64,000 nt of DNA, from contig CM119263.1 in NCBI GenBank assembly GCA_051294375.1, forward strand, positions 4,759,737 through 4,823,736, read 5' to 3'. The stretch is from Paraspadella gotoi (lineage: Eukaryota > Chaetognatha). Each line of letters starts with the position of its first letter. The stretch's first letter is position 1. A program made the translations under genes and the position numbers. Under the pieces are notes generated by a model. It had not been told where the DNA came from, did no database searches, and was given only the letters and a program-made list of their open reading frames with translations. This document shows, piece by piece, positions 1 through 11,079 of the stretch.

Positions 1-332
1 AATACTATTTCACAGTTGTTTCCAACTGATTCCATTGTTCTTTTGTTCTCTTTTTTACGCTTCGATTTTTCAGATTTTCCCGCGATTTTTTTTCTCTCAA
101 TCGTTCGTGCATTAAAATTTCCCGCCTTTGGCTTTTTCTCTTTTTTTTTATTCTTTTCTTTTTTCTATTTTCTTATCTTTTTTTTTATCTCTATACATCA
201 TTTTTCCTTTTTTTTCTTTTCTTCATTTTCCTTTCTTTCCTTTATTTCCATTCTTTTTTTCTCTCCTCTTCTCTTCAAAGCTCATGATTTTTGGTAAGAA
301 ACGCAACAATTTTCTGGATTCTAAATCCAACT

Positions 333-703
333 AAAATCATTTTTGCTTGGTTCATTTTTACCTGTAGACATTTTTTGCTTGGTTAATTTTCGTCTCAAGT
401 CATTTTTGCTTTCTCATTTACGCCAACATTACCTTTTGTTTAGTTTATTTACAACTGTAATTATTTTTGCTCTTTTCATTTTGACCAGGAGCAATTTTTG
501 ATGGTTTATCTTTACCGAAAAATCATTTTTACTTGTTTCGTTTTTATCTGGACTCATTTTTACTCATTTCTACCCGGAATTATTTTTCCTTGGTCCTTTT
601 AATTTCAATAATTACTGATTTCTTAATTTTAATTGGAATAATTTTGTGCTTGGTTCATTTTCATTTGGAATCATTTTTGCTTGGTTTAATTTCAACTCCT
701 TGG
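333..703. repeat. Degenerate minisatellite, about 12 units of 24-38 bp
   Basis: Units follow the pattern (A)AATCATTTTTGCTTGGTTC then ATTTTTACCTGG. The words CATTTTTGCTTGGTT, TTATTTTTGCTC, CATTTTTACTTGTTTC and CATTTTTGCTTGGTTTAAT recur at about 32-bp spacing. Divergence is high, so the array is old. No coding frame follows the period. Confidence 0.75.
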
Positions 704-763
704 TTGGGTAAATATAATAAGTACCATATTTCTTTTAAACGCTCATCTTTTAACAACTCAACA

Positions 764-768
<5 letters not shown>

Positions 769-857
<89 letters not shown>
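769..857. repeat. (CT)n microsatellite
   Basis: An uninterrupted CT dinucleotide run of about 44 units. Confidence 0.97.
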
Positions 858-859
<2 letters not shown>

Positions 860-979
860 TCCTCATTATTCAAGACGTGCTCTTCCGCTGCGAATAAGGC
901 AACCAAACATAAACTCAAAAATGGTTTCCACAACAACAACATCAACAATAACATCAAAAGCAGCAGCATTAAAACTTAC

Positions 980-1081
980 CTATAGATTCTCCGCCTAAGC
1001 CATTTGTCAAATTTCCAATGTACACCGTACAGTTCGTTTCCGATGATTGTTTATAAACTTCGTCGAAATCTAGTTTTTTCC
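980..1081 (-). CDS. Rox8/TIA1: Internal exon of a TIA-1/TIAR (Rox8)-family RNA-binding protein: linker and start of RRM3
   Basis: On the minus strand a poly-T tract ending in TTTCAG precedes this exon and AG/GTAAGT follows it. It carries two bases, 33 codons and one base, reading KKLDFDEVYKQSSE then TNCTVYIGNLTNGLGGESI. TIA-1 proteins have the same layout here: a D/E-E-V-Y-N-Q-S-S-P-x-N-C-T-V-Y stretch that opens the third RNA recognition motif. The family binds U-rich RNA, steering 5' splice-site choice in the nucleus and translational silencing and stress granules in the cytoplasm. The two leading bases GG join the final G of exon 40762-40839 to give a Gly codon, so the exons are consecutive in frame. 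The RNP2 reads VYIGNL, the general RRM consensus, where TIA-1 proteins usually have VYCGG. The rest of RRM3 and the C-terminal tail lie left of the window. Confidence 0.87.
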
Positions 1082-1840
1082 CTGAAAAAAAAAAAAAAAA
1101 AACAAAGATGAGTAAAGAAACGAAGTTAATTTTCTCTTGTCTGTTTTTCCGTTTCTTTGTTTTAATAGATTAGAAGTTTTTTTAAATTTTATTTCTACTG
1201 CTTTAAATTTAGTTTCGTCTATTAATTCGGTCGATTCGCTTCTGCCATTTTTTCTCTTTTCTTTTTTTTTTTTTGTTCTTTTGTTTTGAATTATTTTGAT
1301 AATGGGGAATTTTTATTGCCGCCGCGTCGAAGTGTCTGAACGACGACGACGATGAGGACGACGACGAGGACTATGACGTCGACGATAGAATAACAACAAC
1401 AACAAAAAGCACTCCAGTTCCGCCTGAGAGTCTCCAACGACGACGACGAAGAAAATGACAGTAAAATTGAAGAGAACGAAGACGACGACGAAGANNNNNN
1501 NNNNGACGACCAACGACAAAAACACCGACGACGAGGGTAACGACTCTTCCTAAACCGACGTCTGATGTCAAAGGTAAAATAAAAAATGAAGGAAAAAAGA
1601 AAAAAANNNNNNNNNNNNNNNNNNNNNNNNNNNNNNNNNNNNNNNNNNNNNNNNNNNNNNNNNNNNNNNNNNNNNNNNNNNNNNNNNNNNNNNNNNNNNN
1701 NNNNNNNNNNNNNNNNNNNNNNNNNNNNNNNNNNNNNNNNNNNNNNNNNNNNNNNNNNNNNNNNNNNNNNNNNNNNNNNNNNNNNNNNNNNNNNNNNNNN
1801 NNNNNNNNNNNNNNNNNNNNNNNNNNNNNNNNNNNNNNNN

Positions 1841-1965
1841 ACCCGACGCCGCCCGACGCCGCCCGTCGCTGCTCCACTGCCGCCCAAAGCCGTCAGACTC
1901 CATCCGACGTCGCCCGACTCTTCCCAACGCCGCGCGACGCCCCGCGACGCCGCCCGTCCCTGTTT
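1841..1965. repeat. GC-rich (CGACGCCGCC)n-like degenerate tandem repeat
   Basis: The words CGACGCCGCC, CGTCGCTGCTC, CGACGTCGCC and CGCGACGCC recur with roughly 10-bp spacing immediately after a 234-N gap, which probably hides the rest of the array. All frames are open over it, so apparent proteins are not supported. Confidence 0.6.
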
Positions 1966-2758
1966 AGGCGGCGCCCTTTTTATTTATCCTTTGTTTAATC
2001 CTTTATGTTTCGGCGCCGGTTTACGAGAATTCACCGCGAGAAGAATTTCAATGACAACNNNNNNNNNNNNNNNNNNNNNNNNNNNNNNNNNNNNNNNNNN
2101 NNNNNNNNNNNNNNNNNNNNNNNNNNNNNNNNNNNNNNNNNNNNNNNNNNNNNNNNNNNNNNNNNNNNNNNNNNNNNNNNNNNNNNNNNNNNNNNNNNNN
2201 NNNNNNNNNNNNNNNNNNNNNNNNATTGGGTGCGGGGAAAAATGTGAATGTGGTGGTAAGAATGGAAAACAATTTGAGAAGAGAAATGAAATGAAAAAAA
2301 GGGTTTACGCTACTGTTAAATGTAATTTATGATTATAAATATTATAAAATATTATAAAATATATAATATTATAAAATGACGACACTTTTTTATCTTTAAC
2401 TCATGAAATTTTTATTATCGAATTAATAAAAATTAACAAAAGAGTGTTATTGCTAAATTGCGAAGTTAAATAGATTGAGAGAGAAATCGTGTGAGAACAA
2501 AAGATATAAAGAAAGAGCTGGAGAGAGTGAGAGAGATAGAAAGAGAGAGATAGATAGAGAGATAGAGAGAGAGNNNNNNNNNNNNNNNNNNNNNNNNNNN
2601 NNNNNNNNNNNNNNNNNNNNNNNNNNNNNNNNNNNTCTCGCTCTGTCGCAAGGCGATATCCTAAAACATTTTTCTTTAACTTTTCTCCTTTGATAGAACG
2701 AATACATTCAATGCACGAGTCGGACCCATATTCGCTATTAAGTCTCCGACGATGATTC

Positions 2759-2809
<51 letters not shown>
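2759..2809. repeat. (GAC)n trinucleotide repeat
   Basis: A perfect ACG/GAC repeat of about 17 units. GAC/GTC is an unusually common trinucleotide repeat throughout this window (1340-1560, 38040-38130, 39270-39340, 39750-40120, 42360-42440, 54127-54157). Confidence 0.95.
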
Positions 2810-2874
2810 TATTCGGTTCGCATAAACGTCGACGCGGTAACCGAATAAACGTTTCGAGTCAAGATTCTCAGGTG

Positions 2875-3085
2875 GTGACTTGTGCCGACATTTCCATCTG
2901 GCATCAACAAGGTTGACATTGCAGGTGGCGTGTCGTTGCCTCAATGAAGTTGATATTGCAATTGGCGTCTTTTGCCAGGATTGAGGTTGACATGGATGGT
3001 GTCTTTGTCAACAATGAGGTTGATATTGCAATAGGCCTTTCTTGCCAACTTTCATGACAAGGATTTCATTGCAGGTGGCAACGAT
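2875..3085. repeat. Degenerate minisatellite, about 5 units of 31-39 bp
   Basis: Units resemble CAATGAGGTTGATATTGCAA followed by TTGGCGTCTTTTGCCA. GGTTGACATTGCAGGTGGCG, AGTTGATATTGCAATTGGCG and GGTTGATATTGCAATAGGC are clear copies. It is followed at 3100-3240 by TTCGTTCGTTCC-type tetranucleotide sequence. Confidence 0.7.
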
Positions 3086-3549
3086 CGTTAACGACGTGAA
3101 CAATGTCGTTCTTCGTTCGTTCATTCGGTCTTCTATTCGTTCCTTCCCTCTTCTGTTCGTTCCTTCCTTCTTCTGTTCGTTCCTTACTTCATTCAGTCCT
3201 CTCGTTCGTTCGTTCATTCCATCATTCTCTCAATGGTCTGTTCGATTCATTCAGGGTTCTTGTAAGGAACGGACCGATAGATGGATTTTCTATATTATTA
3301 ATTTAAATTTAAATATTCAAAAGAATAAAATTTCGTGCCATTGTTTGATTTTTTTTTCTCTCCTTAACGTGGAGCCCAAAAAACAAACAGAAATGAGAGA
3401 AAAACAAGAAAATGTATTGACAAGCGGAAAAACAACAACAACGACGACAAAAAGAAAACAACGATAAGACAACAAAGCGAGAAATGAAAACAGTGGAGGA
3501 AAGGAAAAAAAACAGTGTCGTACAACATTGGGTGGGGTTGGAAGAAAGA

Positions 3550-3671
<122 letters not shown>

Positions 3672-4199
3672 AGAAAAGATAACTTAAACGATAACGGAAC
3701 GACGACAAAAGCGTGAATCGACAACAACAATAACAATAACAACAACAACGGCACAAAAAAAANNNNNNNNNNNNNNNNNNNNNNNNNNNNNNNNNNNNNN
3801 NNNNNNNNNNNNNNNNNNNNNNNNNNNNNNNNNNNNNNNNNNNNNNNNNNNNNNNNNNNNNNNNNNNNNNNNNNNNNNNNNNNNNNNNNNNNNNNNNNNN
3901 NNNNNNNNNNNNNNCCCGCGCCGCTGTAAATGGAAAAGGTGTGCGGCAGCTTCATCGCCTGGTTTCGCGGCTGCTGCGGGTTTTTCTGTCGCCGCTTTTC
4001 CTGCTGCCGCTGGAGTCGAGGGAAAATTCCTCAGCAAAAATTTGGAATGGAAACGAAAAAAAATTAAGTGGAACAAAATTCAACTTAATTTAGAAAAATA
4101 ATAGAAAGAAAAGAATGAATAACTAAGATAGAATGAATAAAATGATTGATAAAATGGCAAATAAATAAAATGAAAAGATAACTTGATAGATAAATGAAA

Positions 4200-4243
4200 A
4201 AACAAATAAAGAAAGAAAGAAAAAAAAGAAAGAAAGAAAAAAA

Positions 4244-4339
<96 letters not shown>

Positions 4340-4340
4340 A
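4200..4340. repeat. (GAAA)n microsatellite
   Basis: AAAG/GAAA tetranucleotide units run from about 4208, imperfect at the left and perfect from about 4249 to 4339. Similar arrays occur at 39111-39140, 41700-41815 and 60840-60907. Confidence 0.95.
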
Positions 4341-5856
4341 CCCATTTGAGATCTCAAATATTTTAAATGTCTTGCTCCCGCTTCATCCTCTCTCTCTCAA
4401 CTCTCACTGCTCTCTCTCTCATCTCTCTCGACGATCATCTCTATCTCGTCATCTCTTCTCTCGTCTCTTCTCTCAGTCTCTCCTGTCTTTTCCGAAACGT
4501 GTGCCCTCCTCTGACCTTGTTTCTCTCGTAAACTTTTCGTCGAAGAGATAAAAAATCGATAAAAGATACAAAAAAAGCAAAAGGTAAAACGACGAAGAAA
4601 GCAATGAAAGCAGAAGAGCGAAAAAAGTGGAGAGGCTCAAAAAGAAACAACAACGCCGTCCACAAGGGGAACCACAATTCCTCCAACAGCAAACAGATAC
4701 CACATGCTTTCCTCCCGACTACCACTGCTTAACAATTAAAGTGGAGAAACGACTCGCACTATAGAGTTATCCACAATTTTCCCCACAGTTTCACTCACTA
4801 TTTTGCCCACAACTCATACCACAACCCCATGGTGGCCACGCGCATATCTACAGCCCCCTTTGCTACTTTCGCCACTGCCCACTCTGGCTGGGAAAGTCGC
4901 CTGATTTTCGTCTTATTAATAGATCTGAGTGAAATTATTTTAAAGGTAAGAAAAACTTTCCTTTAGAACAACTTGTTGTCTCTATTGAGTTTAGGCAACG
5001 ACTAAGAATCCTTGAGCCACAGACGCGTCTTTTTCAACGCCACCACAAGCCCCCCCCCCAGAACATTTAGAGCACCCGAGCAGACATTCTCTCTTCTCAG
5101 TCCATCGTTCAAGTCTCTCCCTCTCTCTCTCTCTCTTTTCCCTTCGCCTTCTTCTTTCCGGAAATTCTGAAAAATAGTTTCGTTGTTACGGACTTCGAAT
5201 GCGTATGCACAAAACGCCCATGTAGAGGCTCGCTCACCCAGAGAGAGTATAAGAGAAAGAGTAAAGGGAGAGGTTGACGACAATACGCAGGTTGAGAGAG
5301 AGAAGGAGAGAGAGAGAGAGAGAGAAGACAAGAGAACGAGAGAGAGAAGTAGAAGAGAGAGGGCTATGTGAGAGAGAGCATCAGAGTAAAATGTCGGAGA
5401 GTTGGAGGACAAGAGCGCAGGTTGAGAGAGAGAAAGACGAGAGAGAGAGCAGAAGAGAAGGATGAGATGAGAGTAAGGGAGAGGTTGGAAACAAACGCAG
5501 GGTGAGAGAGAGAGAGAGAGACGAAGAGAGAGAGAAGAGAGTAAGGGAAGAGTTGGAGTGACAAACGCGACGTGTGGAGCAGCACATGAGAAGACGAAGA
5601 TATGAGAAGAGAGAGAGGTAAAGGCGAGAGTTGGAGACGAAACGCTTCGAGTGTGAGTGCAGTTAATTGTAGGCATGAATTCATCGCAGGTTGAGAGAAG
5701 AGGAGAAAGAAATTTAGAAGGAGAGCCAGGAGAGAGAGAGAGGGAGAGAAGAAGAGAGAGAGAGAGAGAGCATGAAACTGGGCAGAGACTAGTAAGAAGA
5801 GAAAGGAGAGAGAGGTAAATGAGAGTGAGAGAGAGAAGAGGAGAGAGAGTCAAGAC

Positions 5857-5897
<41 letters not shown>

Positions 5898-5920
5898 TCA
5901 GAGAAGAGAGAGAGAGAGAG
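4341..5920. other. Intronic sequence without a supported gene
   Basis: The stretch holds CT/GA-rich degenerate repeat (4385-4490, 5100-5935) and about 600 bases of mixed sequence (4500-5100) with several CCACAA words. No splice-flanked coding segment was seen. The 5220-5935 part repeats phrases such as GTTGAGAGAGAGAAGGAGAG at irregular intervals, which looks like a noisy read through a long GA array. Confidence 0.6.
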
Positions 5921-7328
5921 AATCGCCCCAGCTTCAAATTGTGGCGAAGGCCTGGTGTTCTAGGCATTTATTTTCGCAGATGGGACAAGAAATGTCGTTT
6001 CCGTCCAGCAATCAGATCACCAAGTAAAACTGTTTTTGTTGTTTTGTTGTTGATGCACAAGTCCGATGATGTTGTTTTTATTGTTGATGTTGTTGTTGTA
6101 AAAAGTGGTTGTACATCATCAAGTTATTGGTGAGTATACTTTCGAAAAATAAAGCACTCGACTAAAATGAATCATAATTTTGTCTACGTATATAATTGAC
6201 GATTGGAAATCAAAATATTAGTCTGCGCCATGCATCCTTTCATCTATCGCGCCTTTTACATTATCTGAACCCTCTTCTCAACACACTCTCCCTTTTTAGT
6301 TGCGCCCGCGAGGCACTCAATAAATATAGTCACTCAGCTTTTTGGTCGGATCCGCATCGGTCTGTCTCGCCTTACTTTCCTATAGTTGCTTCATTCTCAG
6401 TGCCGCCATGATCAGTTAAAATCCTAAAATTTATATAACAAATCGAAATTCCCCATTCCAGTGGCGGTGTATAAGCGGGCTAAGAGGTTATGTAGTCCCA
6501 TATAGCCCCATAGCTCATGTATATTGTCACGTAACATCCATATGATCACAGGGAAACCAACACAAGAAAACAAGACGCGCGTGGCAACACAATTGATGAA
6601 CCCGATTTGTTTTTTCTTATTTTTCCCCTTCCCCCGCCTCCAGCCTCGCTCAAAAATAGCACATATCATGGCCATATTTTTTTCTTTTCTTTTCAGCTCT
6701 ACTTAATTTTCTTTCTTCCCTTCTACGTTCTTTCTTATTAATAATTTCAGTTCCGCTATCTATTTCAATATATTATTTCAAGTAATAATATGATTATAAT
6801 TTAGTCTGTTTGCAGTACTTCATTTCCTTTATTTTTTTCTTTTCTCCCGTTCTCTTTCCCCTCTTTTTTGTGGGGGCAGTCGCTCGACTTTATATCAGGG
6901 CGAAGGATTGCTAAGCGGGCCAGGGTTAATGCCGTCTGCGAATTCAGAGCGAGGGGCCTGGTTTCTTTTCCTTCTTTTTTTTCTTCGCTCCCCGTAACGC
7001 GCCGGCGGCGACAACATTACGGCGCGCGCGGTCTCCCACCCCGCCTTGATGGAGGCGATCGGGGGGTTCGGCTCCACCTTCATAAACATCAAAAATTGTC
7101 TTCAACGAAAGCTTGTCTTTTTTTTAAGAGAGAGAGAGAGCAGAGGAGAGGAGAGAGACAGGACAACTTTTTTGTTCTCTTTTGTAACAAAAATAGGGTG
7201 AACCTTTTGAAGAATTTGAAAAAAAAAAGTAAACAACAGATAGTTTAAATGGTTGATATTATCGATAGCTTTTTTTTTAATAGTTTCTTTCAATTATGCA
7301 AACTAATAACATTAAAATTGAATTTAGA
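5921..7328. repeat. Read-derived (noisy) duplicate of 7354-8530
   Basis: Landmarks occur in the same order in both copies: CAGCTTCAAATTGTGGCGAA, GAAATGTCGTTTCCGTC, CTCTTCTCAAC, AGTTGCGCC, TATGATCACAGGGAAA, GGTGAACCTTTTGAA and AGATAGTTTAA. This copy carries extra single bases and short insertions throughout and has no internal gap. Exactly 25 N separate it from the other copy, so it reads as an unpolished long-read extension over the same locus. Confidence 0.85.
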
Positions 7329-7353
7329 NNNNNNNNNNNNNNNNNNNNNNNNN

Positions 7354-8530
7354 GAGAGAGAGAGAGATCCCAGCTTCAATTGTGGCGAAGCCTGGTGTTC
7401 TATTTTATTTGCGATGGACAGAAATGTCGTTTCCGTCACAATCAATCCCACGTAACTGTTTTTGTTGTTGTTGTTGTTGATGCAGTCGATGTTGTTGTTT
7501 TATTGTTGATTTTGTTGTTGTAGTGGTTGTCGTTGTTTTGGTTTTCTTCGAAAAATAATCGACTATGAATCATATTTGTCTACTTTTTGCGATTGAAATC
7601 AAAATTGTTGCCTCATCTTCTCTTTGCCCCTTCTATTTTTGACCCTCTTCTCAACCCTTCCTTTTTAGTTGCGCCGAGAGGATTCGCGGAGCAACTCTAT
7701 AAGTCACTTTTCGGTCGGTCCGTCGGTCTGTCTCCCTTACTTTCCTATACTTGCTTTCTCAATGCCGCCTTCAGTAAATCCTAAATTTATATACAGAATA
7801 AAATACGGAATTCCGATGCTGTGCGTGTCATAAATACACGGGGTAAGAAGGTTATTGTAGTCATATAGCCATTTCATGTTATGTCATGTACTCAAATGAT
7901 CACAGGGAAATACACAAGAAAATTAAGTCACTGCGGAGCAACACATTGGATAAACCGATGTTGTTTTTCTTTTTTTCCTCGTCCATTTTTTTCCATTTTT
8001 TTCTCTTTTATTTCCCTTTATTTCTCCCCCCCTTTTTTGTGGCCTCCTTTTATATCAGGGCCGCGGAATCGGAAGGCCTGTTCCCGGCGCCATTCGCGCG
8101 TCTCCACCGCCTGATTGAGGTCGGGGGTTTCGCTTCCACCTCATAAACATCAATTGTCTCGACGAAGCTGCTCTTTTTTTTNNNNNNNNNNNNNNNNNNN
8201 NNNNNNNNNNNNNNNNNNNNNNNNNNNNNNNNNNNNNNNNNNNNNNNNNNNNNNNNNNNNNNNNNNNNNNNNNNNNNNNNNNNNNNNNNNNNNNNNNNNN
8301 NNNNNNNNNNNNNNNNNNNNNNNNNNNNNNNNNNNNNNNNNNNNNNNNNNNNNNNNNNNNNGAGAGAGAGAGAGAGAGAGAGAGAGAGACAACTTTTTTT
8401 GTTTCTCTTTTTGTAACAAAATACAGGGTGAACCTTTTGAAAAAAAAAGTCAACACGAGATAGTTTAATGTTGATATTTCGATAATTTTTTTTTTTTATA
8501 GTTATTCTTCAAAAAATTTGTTGCAAACTA
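7354..8530. repeat. Cleaner scaffold copy of the 5921-7328 block
   Basis: It is shorter than its partner because it lacks the inserted bases. It is interrupted by a 180-N gap (8182-8361) at a GA repeat that the noisy copy reads through. No coding exon is seen in either copy. Confidence 0.8.
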
Positions 8531-9231
8531 TACATTAAAATTGAATTTAAAGAACTGGTCTTGATTTTTCTAAAGAAAGAAACTTTAAACAATTTATATC
8601 TCATTTTTTAAATATTTTTTACTATTTTTTATCGTTCGATTGATTTATTTTCGTTTAAAATTTTAAAAAATGAAAAAGTTATTACTATTATATTAAGTTA
8701 TTTTAGATATATTAGATATCACAAAAAAACGTACGAGGCTCTTTGTATCACTTCACCGGGTATTTCCCCAATAGAGCGGTTGTTGTTATTGTTGTCGTCG
8801 TCGTTGTTGTCGTTGTTGTTTTGTTTTCTTCAACTCGACCCCGAAATCGACGTTGATCCAATCACAGCCTTTTTCTCTTCAACTTCAATTCATCTTCCTC
8901 CATCCACACATGTCCCCTCTTTCTCTCTCTCTCTCTCTCGTGCTCCTCTGCTCGTCTCTGACGTCTCTCTCTCGCTGCGTCGTCGTCTCTGCTCGTCTCT
9001 CTCGTCTCTTCTCTCTCTCTCTCTCCTCCCCGCCTCGCTCTCTCGGACCGCTCACCTCCCCTCTCCTCCCCACACGCTATCCTCTCCTCCGGCCCCATCG
9101 CGGTCCTCTCGCCCCCGTTCCTCTCCCTCTCCCTCTCCGGCCCTCTCTTCTCTCCCTCCTCCGTCACGGCTCTCTGCGTCTCTCTGCTCTCTTTCTCACT
9201 CTATTTTTTTATGTTTTAATTTGCTTAGAGT
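8531..9231. other. AT-rich then CT-rich intronic sequence
   Basis: AT-rich sequence runs to about 8720, followed by TTGTTGTCGTCG repeats (8778-8822) and a degenerate CTCTC/TCGTCTC tract (8920-9200). Frames here are open only because of pyrimidine bias. Confidence 0.6.
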
Positions 9232-10116
9232 CGCAGGAGAGCGCACGCGAATCCGACCGCCCGCCCCAAAGAAAAATTGTAGAGGCTCTGTAACAATTCT
9301 AGAGTCCTGGACCTTTTATAGTGCAGTACTTTCATTAAGTTAATTCAATACGACAACACAAAAATAGGAGATTCATCAAAACAGATCAGAACTGAATCCG
9401 GACGAGAAAGAGTCAAGATATAAACGCAATTTTATGCATTAAATTTTTTTTTCTTCTTCTATTGTTTGTGAGGTTAAGGACCGATTTTTAACTTTTCATC
9501 TCTGCATCGAGAAAAGGGTCCCGTGTTTGTGTGAATACTATTCTTTCTTTCGTGTCGCTCGTGCTGCCAACCAATCAACCCTAGACTAGCTGTTCGCGCG
9601 CTGCGACGTAGCGCCAACTCAGCGCCGCCTTAGTCGCCGGCCGCTGCTGCTGCCGGTGGCCCGTACGACGCCGCCCCATCTTTAAAAAAATTCCCCGATC
9701 AATCTCGTAAAAAAAGATTGAATATGAAAAAAAAAACATTGAGAATGAGAGAAGAAAAGAAAGAGAAGGAAGAGAAAGAGGAGAGAGAGGGAGAGAGAAG
9801 AGAGGGAGAGAGAGGAGAGAGAGTGAGAGGAAAGAAAACATGGGGCGGGAGCATAAAGGCGGAAGAGGGAGTGAAAAGCAGATCATCGGAAAAGGAGGCG
9901 GAAGAATTCACGCCCTTCTTTCGAAAATTCGCTTCTTTTTTTTGTTTCAAAAGAAGAAATTTAGGAAAGAGGTTGCTGAACAGAGGAGGTTTTACAGATG
10001 GGATTTCCTAATATAGAGAAGTTGAGAGAGAGAAGAATAGAGAGAGAGAGAAAGGAGAGAAGAAGAGAGAGAGAGAGGAGAGGGAGTAGAGAGAGGAGAG
10101 GAGAAGAGAGAGAGAG

Positions 10117-10148
<32 letters not shown>

Positions 10149-10448
10149 GAGATGAGAGAGAGAGAGAGAGAGAGAGGTTGAGAAAATTATAAGGAAAATC
10201 ATCTATAAAAGGTGTGAAATATTTTTAAGTATTGTGGAATCTATGAAAACTACAGAAACATTGTAAGGAATTCAATAATTTAATAATTTACAAGCAGCAT
10301 AACAATATGAAAAAAAAAATTTAAAAGTAATTTGTGATCAAGGTAAAAAACAATAGGGGGGGCGGAAAGGAAAATAGTGAAAATGATTTGGGGGTGAGAA
10401 CAGTGAAAGAAAAGAGAATGAGGAGAGAGGAGAGAGAGAGAGAGAGAG

Positions 10449-10491
<43 letters not shown>

Positions 10492-11070
10492 GAGTTTCTA
10501 TCAAGTTGTGATCGTTGGCGTGCGGAGGCCGTCCTGCCTTTTATGGTGGACTGATTCCCAGAATGTGAAGAAACTCTCTGTCTCGTCTCTCTGCCACTCT
10601 AAATCTGCTCTTGCTTTCGTATCGTATCGTCTGTCCTCTCTCTCTCCTGCTATCTCTGCCTTGGAAAGACTTGGGAGAGAAGAGAAGACAAACAAAATTT
10701 CGCAAAATGAATATCATGAGAAGAATAGAGATTGGCAGCCAAGGACTGAGATAGACGACGACGACGAGTAACGACGAACGATAGACGACGACGAGACGAG
10801 ACGGCCACTCGCCTGTACCTTAATTCTTTATGGCCAGCAACAAAAGTGAAAGACAGTTAGAGCTTGAAGAAGACTGACGAAAATGCGCTCGGATTCTTGA
10901 GCATATACGGCGAAATAGCAAAAAACGACGACAGTACGAACAACAACAACAGACAAGCACCAAACACAAACGACGGGGGACGTTGAAGAGAACGACGGAC
11001 GGTAACGGATTGTTGTGCGGGACTCGTCACCCCGGCTGGCGATTTTTTCGTTCCATTCGCCGGCTGTGAA
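9232..11070. repeat. Read-derived duplicate of 18346-20243
   Basis: Shared ordered landmarks include GAATCCGACCGCCC, AACAACACAAAAATAG (with changes), GAGAAAAGGGTCC, CGCCGCCCCATCTTTAAAAA, GGCGGAAGAGGGAGTGAAAA, ATGAATATCATGAGAAGAAT and CTTTATGCGCATTCG. It bridges two scaffold gaps (19005-19321 and 19514-19680). Most differences are single-base insertions. Confidence 0.87.
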
Positions 11071-11079
11071 GTGTGCCAG

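Larger units (their letters stand above)
1..975. other. Pyrimidine-rich intronic sequence
   Basis: This is downstream intron of the TIA-like gene. It is strongly T/C-rich on the plus strand (purine-rich in the transcript). It holds a degenerate minisatellite at 333-703 and a (CT)n run at about 769-857. Open frames here are low-complexity F/S/L strings and not genes. Confidence 0.7.

Noticed and set aside
533-985. 150-codon open frame over the (CT)n array
   Set aside because: Built from Ser-Leu repeats of a microsatellite; the real signal in its right end is the minus-strand TIA exon.
5002-5967. 321-codon minus-strand frame
   Set aside because: Ser/Leu-rich translation of degenerate CT repeat in probable noisy read sequence; no motif or splice support.
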